The notes under the pieces were generated by a model. It was not told the DNA's origin and did not search any database. It worked only from the letters and a program-made list of their open reading frames with translations. From assembly GCA_937625935.1 (NCBI GenBank), contig OW569348.1, forward strand, positions 609,396 to 673,395: a DNA stretch of 64,000 bases, read 5' to 3'. The position numbers and the translations under genes were made by a program. Positions 1-10,420 of the stretch are shown one piece after another (the stretch's first letter is position 1; every line of letters starts with the position of its first letter). Source of the DNA: Tetramitus jugosus (Eukaryota > Heterolobosea > Eutetramitea > Acrasida > Vahlkampfiidae).

Positions 1-501
1 GTACTCACTCAATCGAACATAGGTTTGAACATCCATCGGATAGGATGATACCTTGGGCATGGGCACATACCGTTCACCACAAAAGAAATCCTCGCATGAC
101 TTGAATCGTGATGCATTATAGTATTGAAATGTGCTGAATTGATCTGTCAGCTCTGGAACTGCACAAAGATCCATCTCATCCGTATCATAGAACGTATTGA
201 ACACTGCATATGAGTTCTTGTTGAACACTCTCATGGGTATGAGTGAATAATCTGGTACAATGAACAATGACTCACAAGAGTTGATGCGATATGCGGGGTA
301 ATACTTGCAATTGCTCCAACCAAATTTGGCATGAACAAAAAAAGAGGATGATGATGAGTGTGCAATGTTGATGATGGTATGTGGATCATGATGATGGTGA
401 TGATGATGTAAAAAATAGTAGTGAGGCTGTATCTCGAGAATCAAAAGCCAAATCAGCACCGACAAGTAGAGAATACGCGTATGCGCATGAAATGTCATCA
501 T
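1..501 (-). CDS. Partial secreted or membrane protein, N-terminal 167 residues
   Basis: An open reading frame runs from an ATG at 501 to the window edge (167 codons, no stop), so the gene is cut off on the left. The start is chosen because ATG ATG is followed at once by a hydrophobic stretch (residues about 9-26, LYLSVLIWLLILEI) that reads as a signal peptide or signal anchor. Next come a seven-His run and a Ser run (residues about 34-55), then a domain with spaced cysteines (near residues 64, 75, 107, 132 and 138) that fits an exported fold. I do not recognise the family. The cysteine and hydrophobic pattern resembles the N-terminal parts of the two type II glycosyltransferase-like proteins elsewhere in the window, but this is only a resemblance. 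The frame is probably coding; its function is unknown. Confidence 0.6.
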   Translation of the reverse strand, partial: MMTFHAHTRILYLSVLIWLLILEIQPHYYFLHHHHHHHDPHTIINIAHSSSSSFFVHAKFGWSNCKYYPAYRINSCESLFIVPDYSLIPMRVFNKNSYAVFNTFYDTDEMDLCAVPELTDQFSTFQYYNASRFKSCEDFFCGERYVPMPKVSSYPMDVQTYVRLSEY

Positions 502-1113
502 ATGTAAATGTATCTATCACACACACACTGTTCAGTATAGTAGTAAAAATATTTTGAATATCAACAGTGTATGATGATGGTGATGATGGATGTCAAGAGC
601 TGTTGTTCTCTCTGTACGTGAACAAAATACGATGAAAGATTTTTTTTGTTTTTTGATAGGAGAAGAGAACGGAGTAAATTTTTTTTTCGCTCCATACCAT
701 ATCGATTGGGTATGCAACAGTGTGAGAGATTGTCGGAACTATTAATCCAAAACTCAACATCTTTGACGCTCAACACAAACTGAACTGTCTTAACCCTTGT
801 TACGTTGTTTTCTTCCCAGAGGTGTATTGATTATCTCACTCGAAGAATGATACTTGAGGCTATCAACGTGTGTAACTACACTCAGCGAATAAGGCATGTT
901 TCCATTTTTCTCTCTGCCTTGTTCCGGGCAATTGTCCGGCATTACGATCGGACTTCTACAGTTACAGTTCAAAATCGCCGTTTTCCTTAACTGTTCACTT
1001 GTTTGTTGCGACCAGTCGCAAAACCAACTAGCAACCACTTTGGTGCACATCACTCGAGCATAAACGCTCTTTCCACTCGTCTATAGTTTTCTTATTCGAT
1101 AAAATAGCACAGC
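502..1113. other. Intergenic region, divergent promoter space
   Basis: This 0.6 kb stretch separates two divergently transcribed genes. It contains a short CA-rich tract (about 518-530), A/T runs and GATGATG runs. Short frames on both strands have no recognisable composition or start context. I see no RNA gene here. Confidence 0.5.
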
Positions 1114-2624
1114 ATGGATGGATCACAGTCTTGGGTGAACCCTCAACAAGTTCAACTCCTGCCCTCTCAACAATCGTCCAGTCAATTGCAGAGATATATT
1201 CTGAGTCCTCAAAACTTTGGTATTCAAGATTGCTTGAATAGTTGCGAAGCTGGTGATATTATTATCCTCACAAACAAGCTCAAAGTTGGTCTGATGCACG
1301 TAAAGAGCAACAAGAAACACTCGAACGACGTGTACATGGAGATGTTTATCTCTGGATTGAGGAAAGATCGTCGATTCTCAGATGCGACCGTGTTGAAGCA
1401 AGGGAGGAGCAAAGTATTCAATCAACACTTCCAGATGGAAATGATGAACTATCAGAAATCACTATTGGTTGCTCATATGTGGGAGAGAAACAAGGGAGGA
1501 GATATTCTCGTGGCTGTGTGTGCAATTAACATCGGTAGGACAGACCTTCCAATCGATTCACCATCTACGGTCCAAGCGCCACTATATGCGATTCATAACG
1601 AAGAAGCAGACGTACAAAAACAAATCGGAGTCGCTACTTTCCGACTAACTGCGCTTAACTTTTCGAACAACTTGAAGACCAAGTCGAGTCATCAACATTT
1701 TGGAAGCGAAGGGTTTGTCAGCACTACCACCAACAAGTACAATGTGAGAAGCTCTCTATCGCTTCTGACAACCATTATTACACAAGCTGATGATCTGCGG
1801 TTCGATCGTGTATTTGGATTCATGTTTGCCGAAGATTATCTGGCTCATGCTAAAACAGGAGACTGTTTTCTCCATTCTGGAAACACAACTGCATCGAGTG
1901 TAATTCAAATTGCCACAGAGAGTATCTGGTCTCGTAAGTACAATCAATCCATACTGTGTCTAACTCTCTCTCCAATATGATTATTAACAATATGTCGGTT
2001 GTTTCAATCATAGATGTTGGGATGATACTGGTAGATCCTCCAGATCGAGTAAGAACTCTTTACAAGCTCGATAGTAGCAAGCGTGTATTTGTATTGGACT
2101 CCGATTTAGCAACTGTGGATGAACGAACTGACGGTGGAGTCCAGATTGTGGATATTACCACATTTGTGTATAAGTACTTTAAGGATTGGGAGCCGAATAA
2201 TTTGAGTGCTATCCGGCAATTGAACTTCATCAACCAAAAAGCAAAGATTACAGTGTCAGAGTACCCCGGTCTTGAACGCTGGTTAATTCAAATATATAAT
2301 GCAAAATACCAGCAGAGATTTCTTGAAATGGTAGCTGCTGTGCAGAGACTCAACACTCAGAGCACAGAGCAATCTCTATTCTGTTCGGAATTGTTGGGAT
2401 TCAATTATCGGACGATGGGTATCCTACCACACGATTATGTCGTCAGCAATCTAATGCCTGCAGACTTTGGACCAGACAGAGCCACTCTCAACAAATTCTT
2501 CCAGCAAAGTAGTTTAGTGCTGGGTCCTCCGGTGAGAATAAGATCCAAGGCATTTGATGCGGAGACCAAGCGCCTTGGTCGAGTGGTTGACAATCCAAGC
2601 TCCAATTGCTGCTCTGTTCAATGA
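1114..2624 (+). CDS. C2-like domain plus permuted papain-fold (YiiX/C92-like) protein with CaaX-like end
   Basis: Two exons, 1114..1933 and 2014..2624, flank an 80-nt intron (GTAAGT...ATAG); the product is about 475 residues. Residues about 50-140 read as a C2-like beta sandwich (L-K-V-G-L, then D-V-Y-M-E-M, then H-F-Q-M-E). From about residue 240 the protein follows the permuted papain-fold peptidase/amidase family (YiiX/YaeF, MEROPS C92-like). It has a TGDCFLHSG strand, then I-Q-I-A-T-E-S-I-W-S-H-V-G-M-I-L carrying the expected catalytic His, and later SLFCSELLGFNY carrying the expected Cys. Splicing creates the His codon (C from exon 1, AT from exon 2), which strongly supports the intron. 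The last four residues, C-S-V-Q, fit a farnesylation box, so I infer membrane attachment. C2 plus prenylation suggests a lipid-surface hydrolase; the substrate is unknown. Confidence 0.75.
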
Positions 2625-2677
2625 ATAAGTGACAATTAGTTTATAAATTTCAAATTTATTACACAATTCTAGCTGCT

Positions 2678-4530
2678 TTAATAGGATGCATCACCCTTGT
2701 CAATAACATCATCAATCTTCAAAATTAGCTTGACAACTTGAGTGGCCAATCTGATTTGTTGTTGCTTTCCAATCAAAGTCTCATAGACACCTTGTTCCTT
2801 CATGTCGGATGTACCCTTACCAACACAATCAATACCCAATCTTGGGTTCTTCGACTTGACTTGTTCAGCCTTGACCTTTGCCAAGTGTTGAATGGCAGAG
2901 AGACCAGAGTTCTCAGCAAGAGCAATTGGGACACCATCGAGTGCATCAGCAAATGCCTTCAAAGCATACTGTTCAACAGATCCGAGCTTGTCAGCTTCTT
3001 CAGCAATCTTGATGGAGCAAGCCATTTCAGCAGAGCCACCACCATAGACAATTCTATTGTCACGGACCAAGTTTCTCACGACACACAAGGCATCATGAAT
3101 AGATCTCTTTGCTTCTTCAATGATCATCTTGTTACCACCTCTCAAGAAAATGGTGACAGCATTTGTGTTTGCACAATTTTCAATGTAAATCATCCGGTCT
3201 CTGGTAGTACCAAACACAACTTCTCTCACAGTACCAGCTGATCCGAGCTTATCAGAAGACAATTCTTCAAATCTAGGAACAATTCTACCACCAGTGGCAA
3301 TAGCAATCAATTCAATTTCGACACCACCGACCCAACGAACAGCAGGCAAATTGTTGTGCAAAAGCAAGTGATTTGCCTCATCGTCAAAGCCCCATTGGCA
3401 AATGACAAGATTGGCACCAGAATCCTTCACCTTTTGTACCATATTTACAAAATATTCTTGTTCCTTCTTGTACATGGCTTCATATTGTGCAGCATCCTTA
3501 ATTTCAATAGTGTTCTTGTTCTTTGGCTTTGGAGGCTCAAATGGACAAGTCAAAATGGCAATCTTGGCGTCCTTGATCTCCTTTGGCATTTGAGAGTGAC
3601 TCATCTCCTTGTCAACAATGACACCGTTGACCAAGATGGAGTCTTCCAACTTTCCACCAGTCTTACCCTCCAATTTGATCAAATCCATGTTCACGTCCTT
3701 TCTGTCCAAGTCAGCAACATCCAAAACAGCCTTGACACACATCTCTGCAAACTTGTCCTTGAACTTGTTGACAATCTTTGAGGTCAGTGTAGTAGCAGCT
3801 GTTCTCAACAATGGATCATAATTCTCTCTGGTAAATTCCAGCTTGTCACTGATTCTCTCCAATTCAACAACCGCAATATCAGAAGCCTTTTCATAGCCTT
3901 GAGAGATGGTCATTGGGTGAATACCCTTGTCCAACAGTGCCATTGCCTGTTCGAGCAATGATCCTGCTAAAACTACAACACCAGTGGTACCATCACCAAT
4001 CTCATCGTCTTGTGACTTTGACAATTCGACCAACAATTTACCAATATGATGCTTGACATCCATCTTTTGTAGAATGGTGGCACCGTCATTGGTGACTGTG
4101 ACTTCACCATCAGAGTCAACAAGCATCTTGTCCATACCTCTTGGTCCTAGAGAAGTTCTTAACACTTTTGATACAGATACAGCAGCGAGAATGTTGCTCT
4201 GTGAATTTTCATTTTTGTGCATTGATGATCATGTACATTGAGGTAAGAAAATCATTAGATTCCAAAAAAAAGAGAGTTTAGTTTTCATGTGTTGTGTGGT
4301 GTGTTTTGTGCATTTTGTTTGATGAATGACATGAGTGTGCTCAATGTGTGAAAGCTATTCTTCATGATCCTTATCATCATGTCATTGTCATCATCATCAC
4401 TGTCAAATAAAATGTAGTGTTTGTTAGGTACCTTTTGAGCTTGAAGACCCTTTACACGCTTTTTGCTGTCTTGTTCGCTAATGATAATAAATGGTCTTCC
4501 ATATTCGTCGTATACAAGGGACATGATCAA
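2678..4530 (-). CDS. CCT5: T-complex protein 1 subunit epsilon (CCT5)
   Basis: This is one subunit of the cytosolic TRiC/CCT ring that folds actin, tubulin and WD40 proteins using ATP. Exon 1 is 4530..4432 and encodes the conserved epsilon start [14 protein letters not shown] and RVKGLQAQK. Exon 2 is 4198..2678. The intron (4431..4199, 233 nt) starts GTACCT and ends TTCACAG, and splicing gives GLQAQK-SNILAA, matching the epsilon family without a gap. The total is 539 residues from the ATG at 4530, or 537 from the ATG at 4524, close to the usual 541. Chaperonin hallmarks are visible: [32 protein letters not shown] and a C-terminal Ile/Asp-rich end. The ATG inside the intron (4222) is not the real start. 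Confidence 0.95.
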
Positions 4531-4742
4531 AGGATAGTATTTAAAAGTTTTTGTTTTTGATTGATGATGTTGGTGGTGTGTGTTTTCCTGTAGGGACGAA
4601 TGGTGATTTTTTTTGCTTGTGAATAGGAATATTGGGAGGCGCCAAAAATTTCCAGCGTTGTAAAGTTCACTTGATGTTTTGCTTTACTCTGGTCGAATCC
4701 CTTCCGGTCTTGTGAACTGACTCCACAAAAGGAACAATGTTC
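4531..4742. promoter_or_regulatory. Upstream region of CCT5 with E2F-like box
   Basis: Short gap between the CCT5 start and the end of the next minus-strand gene. At 4638-4647 it holds GGCGCCAAAA (TTTTGGCGCC on the CCT5 strand), about 110 nt before the start codon. The same core recurs upstream of several other genes in the window. That it is a binding site is inference. Confidence 0.4.
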
Positions 4743-5687
4743 TCAGGATGACGGAATGAGATCTAACCGCACGTGTGAGTAATGTTTTTCATGGTGCTCT
4801 GTGATCGACAAAACTTTGAAACGAGAGAATGGCGGCAGCAGGATCTCTTTTTCCTCTGAGAATTCCGATATGAAATTGAGTGGAGCTCCCCTCCATCCAG
4901 TTGCTTCCAGAATGGTTTTTCCTTTGGCGAACCTCTCTGCGACAGACAACTCTGTTGAGAAGCTGTTGAATCCCTTCATTGTGATGATTGCTCCTTCGTG
5001 AATATCTATTGAATGACTTATGCCTTTGAATATTGGAGTTGATTGTTGTTGTGACGCTTTAGTCAACCCAGAGTTCAAATAATGTATTGTGGTTTGCCAT
5101 ATTACAAAATCGTCCTTCTTCATTCCCTCGTTGACACTCGTATGAAGGTCTCCATCTTCCATCGTGTATGCCCGAAGCACGATGAGCTCGTTTTGGTTTA
5201 GCATTGGATAATTAGTGTTGTAATGTCCAAGATTCAGATCAACAAACAATGCAGCAGTATTGTACACATTCTCGAAGCCATTTTCGCACATTTCTTGCTT
5301 TAATGTCTTTGGCACTTGAAAGTCAGCGTTGAGACATGCCGGTTGATCAAGACACATGTTCTCTGGTATTGACTCCAGATAGTTTGTGTCAACGTGCTTG
5401 GGCTCGTGGCTCTCTCCTTTGAATATGATGCAATGGTTAGCAAATCTGCTGCCTCGCTGCTCCCCAGATGGAGAGAGATCTGAAGTATCCGTACCCAATG
5501 CTCGGCGATTAGGTGAACATAACGTACAGAGTGGACATGGCTCTAATTGCAGTTTCTTTACGTCCCAAAAGGAATAATCGTTAATTTCTCGTAGAGCGGA
5601 TGGAATTGTGAGTTCATTGTTTCTGAGCTGGGAACAGTCAATGGAAACATGATAATAATTGGACTGAGTGCTTGCATAGAGAGACAT
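4743..5687 (-). CDS. ADP-ribosyltransferase-like protein with N-terminal Cys ribbon
   Basis: A 314-residue intronless protein. The C-terminal half (residues about 170-310) reads as an ARTC-type mono-ADP-ribosyltransferase fold. It has an FKGISH strand, an S-F-S-T element followed by A-E-R-F-A, and an E-K-E motif before I-L-L-P-P-F-S-R-F-K-V, in the order and spacing of the R-S-E signature; the first-strand residue is not clearly Arg. ART enzymes move ADP-ribose from NAD onto protein side chains. The N-terminus (residues about 11-60) has Y-Y-H-V-S-I-D-C followed 40 residues later by C-P-L-C-T-L-C, resembling the small Cys/His ribbon in which a Y-H-x4-C segment precedes C-x2-C. No signal peptide is seen, so it is probably intracellular. 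The ART assignment is moderately sure; the ribbon is inference. Confidence 0.6.
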   Translation of the reverse strand: MSLYASTQSNYYHVSIDCSQLRNNELTIPSALREINDYSFWDVKKLQLEPCPLCTLCSPNRRALGTDTSDLSPSGEQRGSRFANHCIIFKGESHEPKHVDTNYLESIPENMCLDQPACLNADFQVPKTLKQEMCENGFENVYNTAALFVDLNLGHYNTNYPMLNQNELIVLRAYTMEDGDLHTSVNEGMKKDDFVIWQTTIHYLNSGLTKASQQQSTPIFKGISHSIDIHEGAIITMKGFNSFSTELSVAERFAKGKTILEATGWRGAPLNFISEFSEEKEILLPPFSRFKVLSITEHHEKHYSHVRLDLIPSS

Positions 5688-5908
5688 TGTTGTGCAGCTT
5701 TGACACGAATCAGATTATCTGGAAAAGACAGACGACATATTTCTCCGGAATGAATTTTTCCTCCAGTTCACTCAAACCATTGATGCCACGCGTCATCCAT
5801 TTTTTCATTGTAACGAGAGTTAGATCAGAATTGCTCCGCTCTTACATTTTCCTCCACACCAGCAAAAAAACTATCATCACAAGAACACATATTTTTCACA
5901 GCAACACC

Positions 5909-6699
5909 ATGTCCAACAGAAAGTCCACCACCTCCCCAATCAGAAAAGACGATGACGAATTCCTCAACAGTTTGGTTCAAGAGACCACTGTCGAAACCGT
6001 TATAAACAACAATCAAAAATTATTCTTCTTCTTTGTTGCTCTGATCAGCACATGGTTGCCATCATACTTGTATCAAGGTGTTAAGGGATTGGAATTCAGT
6101 GGAATGTCCATTCTTTTGTTCTTGATTGTCTCCAATGCTGCAGCCTACGTGTTGTATTTGGGATACTTGAATATTTTCATTAGAACTAAGCCAACGTATG
6201 TGCAGCACTGCTCTCTGTTTTTTGCACTTGTCATATTTTGTTGTTGTGGTTGTGGTTGTTGGATCCTGCGCCACATGGCAGTGGTTCTCACCCAACTGTT
6301 GAACTTTGTTTTTTGAATCCAATACTGACCAAACAACAATGCTTGATATTCTCTCATTTTGATAATGTGCACAAATTTGCTGATATTCACGCACATACCA
6401 TTGTTCATGCACACACATGCACACGCACACACAGTTTGACCAGAAAGTTCGATGTCATTTTGGATCAAGCAGGCGTTGCAAAGAAGAACAATGAAACCAG
6501 AGATCAATTGATCGAGTTGGGTACCACTGGTTTCTCCCTCTTCTTCTCCAACACCTTGTACCTGGGATTGACCTTGTTCTTTGGATTCTATGCTTTCGGA
6601 AGAGCTGATGTCAGAGTGAGCTACACTTTCTCATTGATTGCATCTGCTGCTGCAGTGTACTTCTTGAGCACCACCAAGCCTCGTGTCAAGTCCGAGTAA
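5909..6699 (+). CDS. SSR3: Translocon-associated protein subunit gamma (TRAP gamma)
   Basis: TRAP gamma sits in the ER membrane next to the Sec61 channel and helps protein import. Exon 1 is 5909..6195 and exon 2 is 6435..6699. The 239-nt intron starts GTATGT and ends inside a CA-repeat (CACACAG). Splicing yields RTKPTLTRKFDV and a 183-residue protein, against 185 in human. Two hydrophobic segments lie near residues 38-85 and two more near residues 125-175. The last part (FSLFFSNTLYLGLTLF, then SYTFSLIASAAAVYFLST) matches the family's conserved C-terminal pair. The start is the ATG at 5909 (ACACCATGTCC). The gene shares its upstream region with the divergent ADP-ribosyltransferase-like gene. 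Confidence 0.88.
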
Positions 6700-6837
6700 G
6701 CTCATCAATCCGCTTCCAATCATCGATTGATTTTTGTACCAATTTAACAATAATAACGGTATCACGCACGATATCAATTTGAATACATGCTCAAATGTGA
6801 ATTATTACTATTGTAGTTATTATTGTGATTACTGTGT

Positions 6838-8364
6838 TTATTGTTCGTACAACTCCCGAGAACGCTTGTTCTCTCTGTTTTCGAGCTCTGACTCTGTGTA
6901 GTCTCTCTGCTTGACCAAAGTGATGGCACCGACTCGTGAATCTTGTTCCTCTCCTCCTGCAAATTTGGTTGACTTTGATGTCAGAATGATCTTGGCTCTA
7001 CCCAGTGAATTGTATCTTGCTTCCTTTTGATCCTTGTGCATGACCATGAAAAAGTGTTCTTCAGATGATTGTGGATCATCTGGGTTCACACCTCCCATAT
7101 CCAACACATACTCCTTGATCGTTTCATATCTGCTGACTTGATCTTCATCGTCGTTGCCATTTTCTTCAGAAGCCTGGTCCTGATGACTGAGCTTTCTCTT
7201 CTTCTTTGGCAACAAGTAATGTACAATATTGTTCACATTTCCAGATTCATCCTCCTGGGTTGCAGATATGATCATTGAACTCTTGTATAGTTCCTGACTC
7301 AGGGTATCACGCAATTTTCGTTGTTCTGCTGGATTCATTCGATCATAACCAGGGTCCTCTTCTAGGAATTTGGACCTTGGAATAGGATCAGAGTCAAAAG
7401 TGATACGTGCAAAAGTGTTGCCCCACAATTCCTCATCCGGTATCACTGAAACCATCTCAACAGGCTTCAACAGTGGATTGTTGGATGGATGTCTGAGCAA
7501 TTTCAAGTCTCTTGCATTGTTTGTCGACTGATACTGAGCAAATTCAGCGTCCAATTGACTCGACAGTTGAAACAGTTTCTCCACGTGTTCCATCTCGGCA
7601 TCTGGTCCAAAATCATCCAGTGAGCGATCAGTCGAGTACAATGACGATGCTGATGCTCTTCCAGCGGTTTGAGCAATCCCTCTCTTGCCAAATGATGGTG
7701 GTTCCATCTCAGAGCTCTTGAGATTACTACCACCAGCACCACTCACTCGTCTATTGTCCATGGACGATGGTTTTTGTTGTCCGAGTGGTTCCATGCCCAA
7801 CAACACACGGTCCTCATCATCCAAATGACCGTTATTATTGTTATTGCTCATATTTTTCATATTCGTTACAGATTGTTTTGCATAAGTGTTTGGATTGATC
7901 AAATCAATGGGAATACCGAGATCAGGCTCAGTCAACAACAAAAATTTGTAATTTTGTTCGAGAGTGGTGGCCTTGTATGGCACAAATCGTTTCAAATCAA
8001 ACGAAAAATTTAAAACTTTGGTTTCGATTTTTGGCTCTGGAAGAACACTTTGAAATTTCAAGTGAGGACATTGGAATGCACTCTTTCTCTTTTGTAGTTG
8101 AAATGGTTCAATTTTGGCCAATTGTTCTTTTGAGATGGTGATGGATGTTGATGATGCAGATGATGCTGTTGATTGTGATGAAGGAGCACTGGATGAAGCT
8201 CCTCTCGTTGAACTACTACTGCCAGTAGGACGATTTTTGTTGTGATGGTGATGATGATGGTGAGAAGAGGAAGATGATGATGATGATGGACGGTTATGGG
8301 AGCGATCACCACCGCTGTGGTGATGATGATGTTGTTGCTGTGAGGAAGCGATCGTGGAACTCAT
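6838..8364 (-). CDS. PAF1: RNA polymerase II-associated factor 1 (Paf1 complex subunit)
   Basis: PAF1 is the scaffold of the nuclear PAF complex that travels with RNA polymerase II and promotes histone H2B ubiquitylation and elongation. The protein is 508 residues from the ATG at 8364; an upstream in-frame ATG at 8403 would add 13. The first 90 residues are low complexity (Gln, His and Ser runs). The family core follows: FQCPHLKFQSVLPEP, FDLKRFVPYKATTLEQ, LLTEPDLGIPIDLINP, and later KFLEEDPGYDRMNP and NNIVHYLLPKKKRK. The C-terminus is charged. I prefer 8364 because it has AAGATG context and the upstream 13 residues are basic filler. A TTTTTCGGCGC box lies at 8391-8401 on the plus strand, just upstream of the start. 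Confidence 0.88.
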   Translation of the reverse strand: MSSTIASSQQQHHHHHSGGDRSHNRPSSSSSSSSHHHHHHHNKNRPTGSSSSTRGASSSAPSSQSTASSASSTSITISKEQLAKIEPFQLQKRKSAFQCPHLKFQSVLPEPKIETKVLNFSFDLKRFVPYKATTLEQNYKFLLLTEPDLGIPIDLINPNTYAKQSVTNMKNMSNNNNNGHLDDEDRVLLGMEPLGQQKPSSMDNRRVSGAGGSNLKSSEMEPPSFGKRGIAQTAGRASASSLYSTDRSLDDFGPDAEMEHVEKLFQLSSQLDAEFAQYQSTNNARDLKLLRHPSNNPLLKPVEMVSVIPDEELWGNTFARITFDSDPIPRSKFLEEDPGYDRMNPAEQRKLRDTLSQELYKSSMIISATQEDESGNVNNIVHYLLPKKKRKLSHQDQASEENGNDDEDQVSRYETIKEYVLDMGGVNPDDPQSSEEHFFMVMHKDQKEARYNSLGRAKIILTSKSTKFAGGEEQDSRVGAITLVKQRDYTESELENRENKRSRELYEQ

Positions 8365-8594
8365 CTTGTTTCGTTTGCTGAATTTTTGTGTTTTTCGGCG
8401 CACAAATTTTCAGTTTGTAAAATACAATATTCGCCGATTCAGAATTCTACGAAAAAACGGTTGGTGTTTTTCTCGATCAAAAACAAAAACTCTTGTTGAA
8501 ATAGCTCGATCGGTTTTGATTTTATACTTTGGAAGATTATTGAATGCTCAAATATCATAACAAGAGTTGTACAGTAAAAGAGTGAACAGCAGAC

Positions 8595-10409
8595 ATGGAT
8601 CAGATATTGAACAACAGACCTCAAAGAACTACTGTTGCTAGTAAAAATAGTAACATGAAATATGGCAGTAGCAGTAACAACGAACAAATAAATGGAAAAG
8701 AATCAAATTTCGCTACAACAACGATTCATAGTCACCACTATGACACGAGAACTGATTCATCTGCACTAAATCCACAGATTAGGAACAAGTGGAGTCATTT
8801 ATTAACGAACCTCAATAACAACACTGTTAATACCCTTGTGGTTAAGAACAATGAGCCATCAAATCAACATAATTCAACCGATGATTTAATATCTTTCAAA
8901 CAACAACCGACAACGAGTGCTTATTTTCAATCATTACAATCCAAAGCTCCAAGTGACAACGGATCGACTTCTCACAATGTACTTTTCCAAGATGAGGACA
9001 CAACTGTTGTTGATCCATCCATGAATCACTTCCAAACAAAGTACTTGAAATCACCAACCTCGATCGACGAAAAGTCAAATTCATCGGTAACCAACAGTAA
9101 TCCGTCGTCTACCGATATGAACACTGGGCATTCCAATAGTAGTGTTCGTAACTCACTAAGTTCAATCACTTCAAACGACCTTTTGGAAAATGGGCAATTC
9201 TATCATCACGGTTCAAACAGTGGTACGAACAACAATAGCCCATCTGTGAGTCCGATGGTGTTCAACTCTATGGGTGCAAATGTGTTTCCTAGTGGATTCT
9301 ATCCAGTGTTTGTTCCAGCAAATTTTATGGGACCAAACAACCAGCAACCAAACCAAGCATCTACCAGTTCTTTAAACAACGATTGTGCTCAATGTCCTTG
9401 TCAATTTCAAATTGAATCTCAAAAGGAGGCTATCAGTGAACAGAAAAGAGTAATTCAGGCTCTGGCAGAGAAGATAGACTCTCTCACAAGGGTTACAATG
9501 GAGTTGCATAATGAAATAATATCACTCAAAAGAGATCAGAGCGAACGACAAGATAGATATCATTCTCCAGAAGCCCGTAGAACAACGAATCAAGAAACAC
9601 AATCCAATGACAAAATCTCACCAGCACCTAATATTCCTCCAGACGAAGATGAAGTAATAACTCTCCCTTCACATCGATCATTATCCTATTTAGAAGTTAA
9701 GGAGGATAGAACGAGGAAGACCGAGAATACGAGTCCAATATTCTACTCTAACCCTGCATTAGACTTCGAGGCAGAGTATCAGATTCAATCCAGCTTACCA
9801 ACAAAGAACTCGGTAGTAAGTGAAACAGAAGAATATATTAGAGTTTCTCCAGAGCAGATATCTTCTTCTTCAAGCTTCCACGACGATATCCAGGACCCTC
9901 TCCCTGCGAGGAGTGTCTCTATACAAAATCATGTGCTCATAGAAAAGAGGGGAAAGATAGCCACAACAAGGCCCATCTCAAGAGAAAAGAAGAACAACAA
10001 TATTCCTCACAAGCATAAGAATCGTTACTCTCATTACTCCAGCTCTGAAGGTTCTTCCTCGAGCGATTCAGAGTCAGATAGCTCCACCACTTCAGACTCG
10101 GACTCTGATCCCTATCCACAAAAAGCTCGAGGGAACCGGATGAAGAAAGGTGGAAAGAGCAATGCTCGAACCTCTACCAATGTGCACAACAGATACACTG
10201 ATGATAGCATACGGTTCCACTATGAATCGAGCGATTTTAGTGAAGTGTACTCTTTGGGAACAAAGGATTACATACGTAATCTCCAGTCAACATCAACTCC
10301 ACCCAAAGGAGAGCATGAAGAACTAATGTTTAGTGACATTAGTGGTGACAGCCACCAAGCGCTGTATGACAAACAGAAAACAAAGAGGAGAAATAAATCC
10401 AGATCGTGA
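8595..10409 (+). CDS. Low-complexity protein with central coiled coil, unrecognised
   Basis: A 604-residue intronless protein that I do not recognise. The first 260 residues are Asn/Ser/Thr-rich. A short Cys cluster (CAQCPCQF, near residue 265) leads into a predicted coiled coil of about 50 residues (roughly 272-322). The C-terminal third is Ser/Glu rich with an S-S-D-S-E-S-D type acidic stretch (near residues 490-510) and ends in a basic tail. There is no signal peptide or membrane segment. The pattern suits a scaffold or cytoskeletal adaptor, but that is a guess. The stop at 10407-10409 lies only 11 nt before the ATG of the next gene. Confidence 0.65.
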   Translation: MDQILNNRPQRTTVASKNSNMKYGSSSNNEQINGKESNFATTTIHSHHYDTRTDSSALNPQIRNKWSHLLTNLNNNTVNTLVVKNNEPSNQHNSTDDLISFKQQPTTSAYFQSLQSKAPSDNGSTSHNVLFQDEDTTVVDPSMNHFQTKYLKSPTSIDEKSNSSVTNSNPSSTDMNTGHSNSSVRNSLSSITSNDLLENGQFYHHGSNSGTNNNSPSVSPMVFNSMGANVFPSGFYPVFVPANFMGPNNQQPNQASTSSLNNDCAQCPCQFQIESQKEAISEQKRVIQALAEKIDSLTRVTMELHNEIISLKRDQSERQDRYHSPEARRTTNQETQSNDKISPAPNIPPDEDEVITLPSHRSLSYLEVKEDRTRKTENTSPIFYSNPALDFEAEYQIQSSLPTKNSVVSETEEYIRVSPEQISSSSSFHDDIQDPLPARSVSIQNHVLIEKRGKIATTRPISREKKNNNIPHKHKNRYSHYSSSEGSSSSDSESDSSTTSDSDSDPYPQKARGNRMKKGGKSNARTSTNVHNRYTDDSIRFHYESSDFSEVYSLGTKDYIRNLQSTSTPPKGEHEELMFSDISGDSHQALYDKQKTKRRNKSRS

Positions 10410-10420
10410 TCGAAAAACAA

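Noticed and set aside
532..776. Two overlapping minus-strand frames of 61 and 71 codons
   Set aside because: They lie in a GATGATG/CA-rich spacer, read as His/Ile/Lys runs from simple repeats, and have no good start or homology pattern.
790..1053. Opposed short frames upstream of the C2/papain-fold gene
   Set aside because: Both strands are open over the same stretch, neither has coding-like composition, and the region is a natural promoter space.
4199..4222. ATG at 4222 as the CCT5 start
   Set aside because: The eight codons there have no counterpart in the family; the conserved N-terminus is in an upstream exon joined at 4432/4198.
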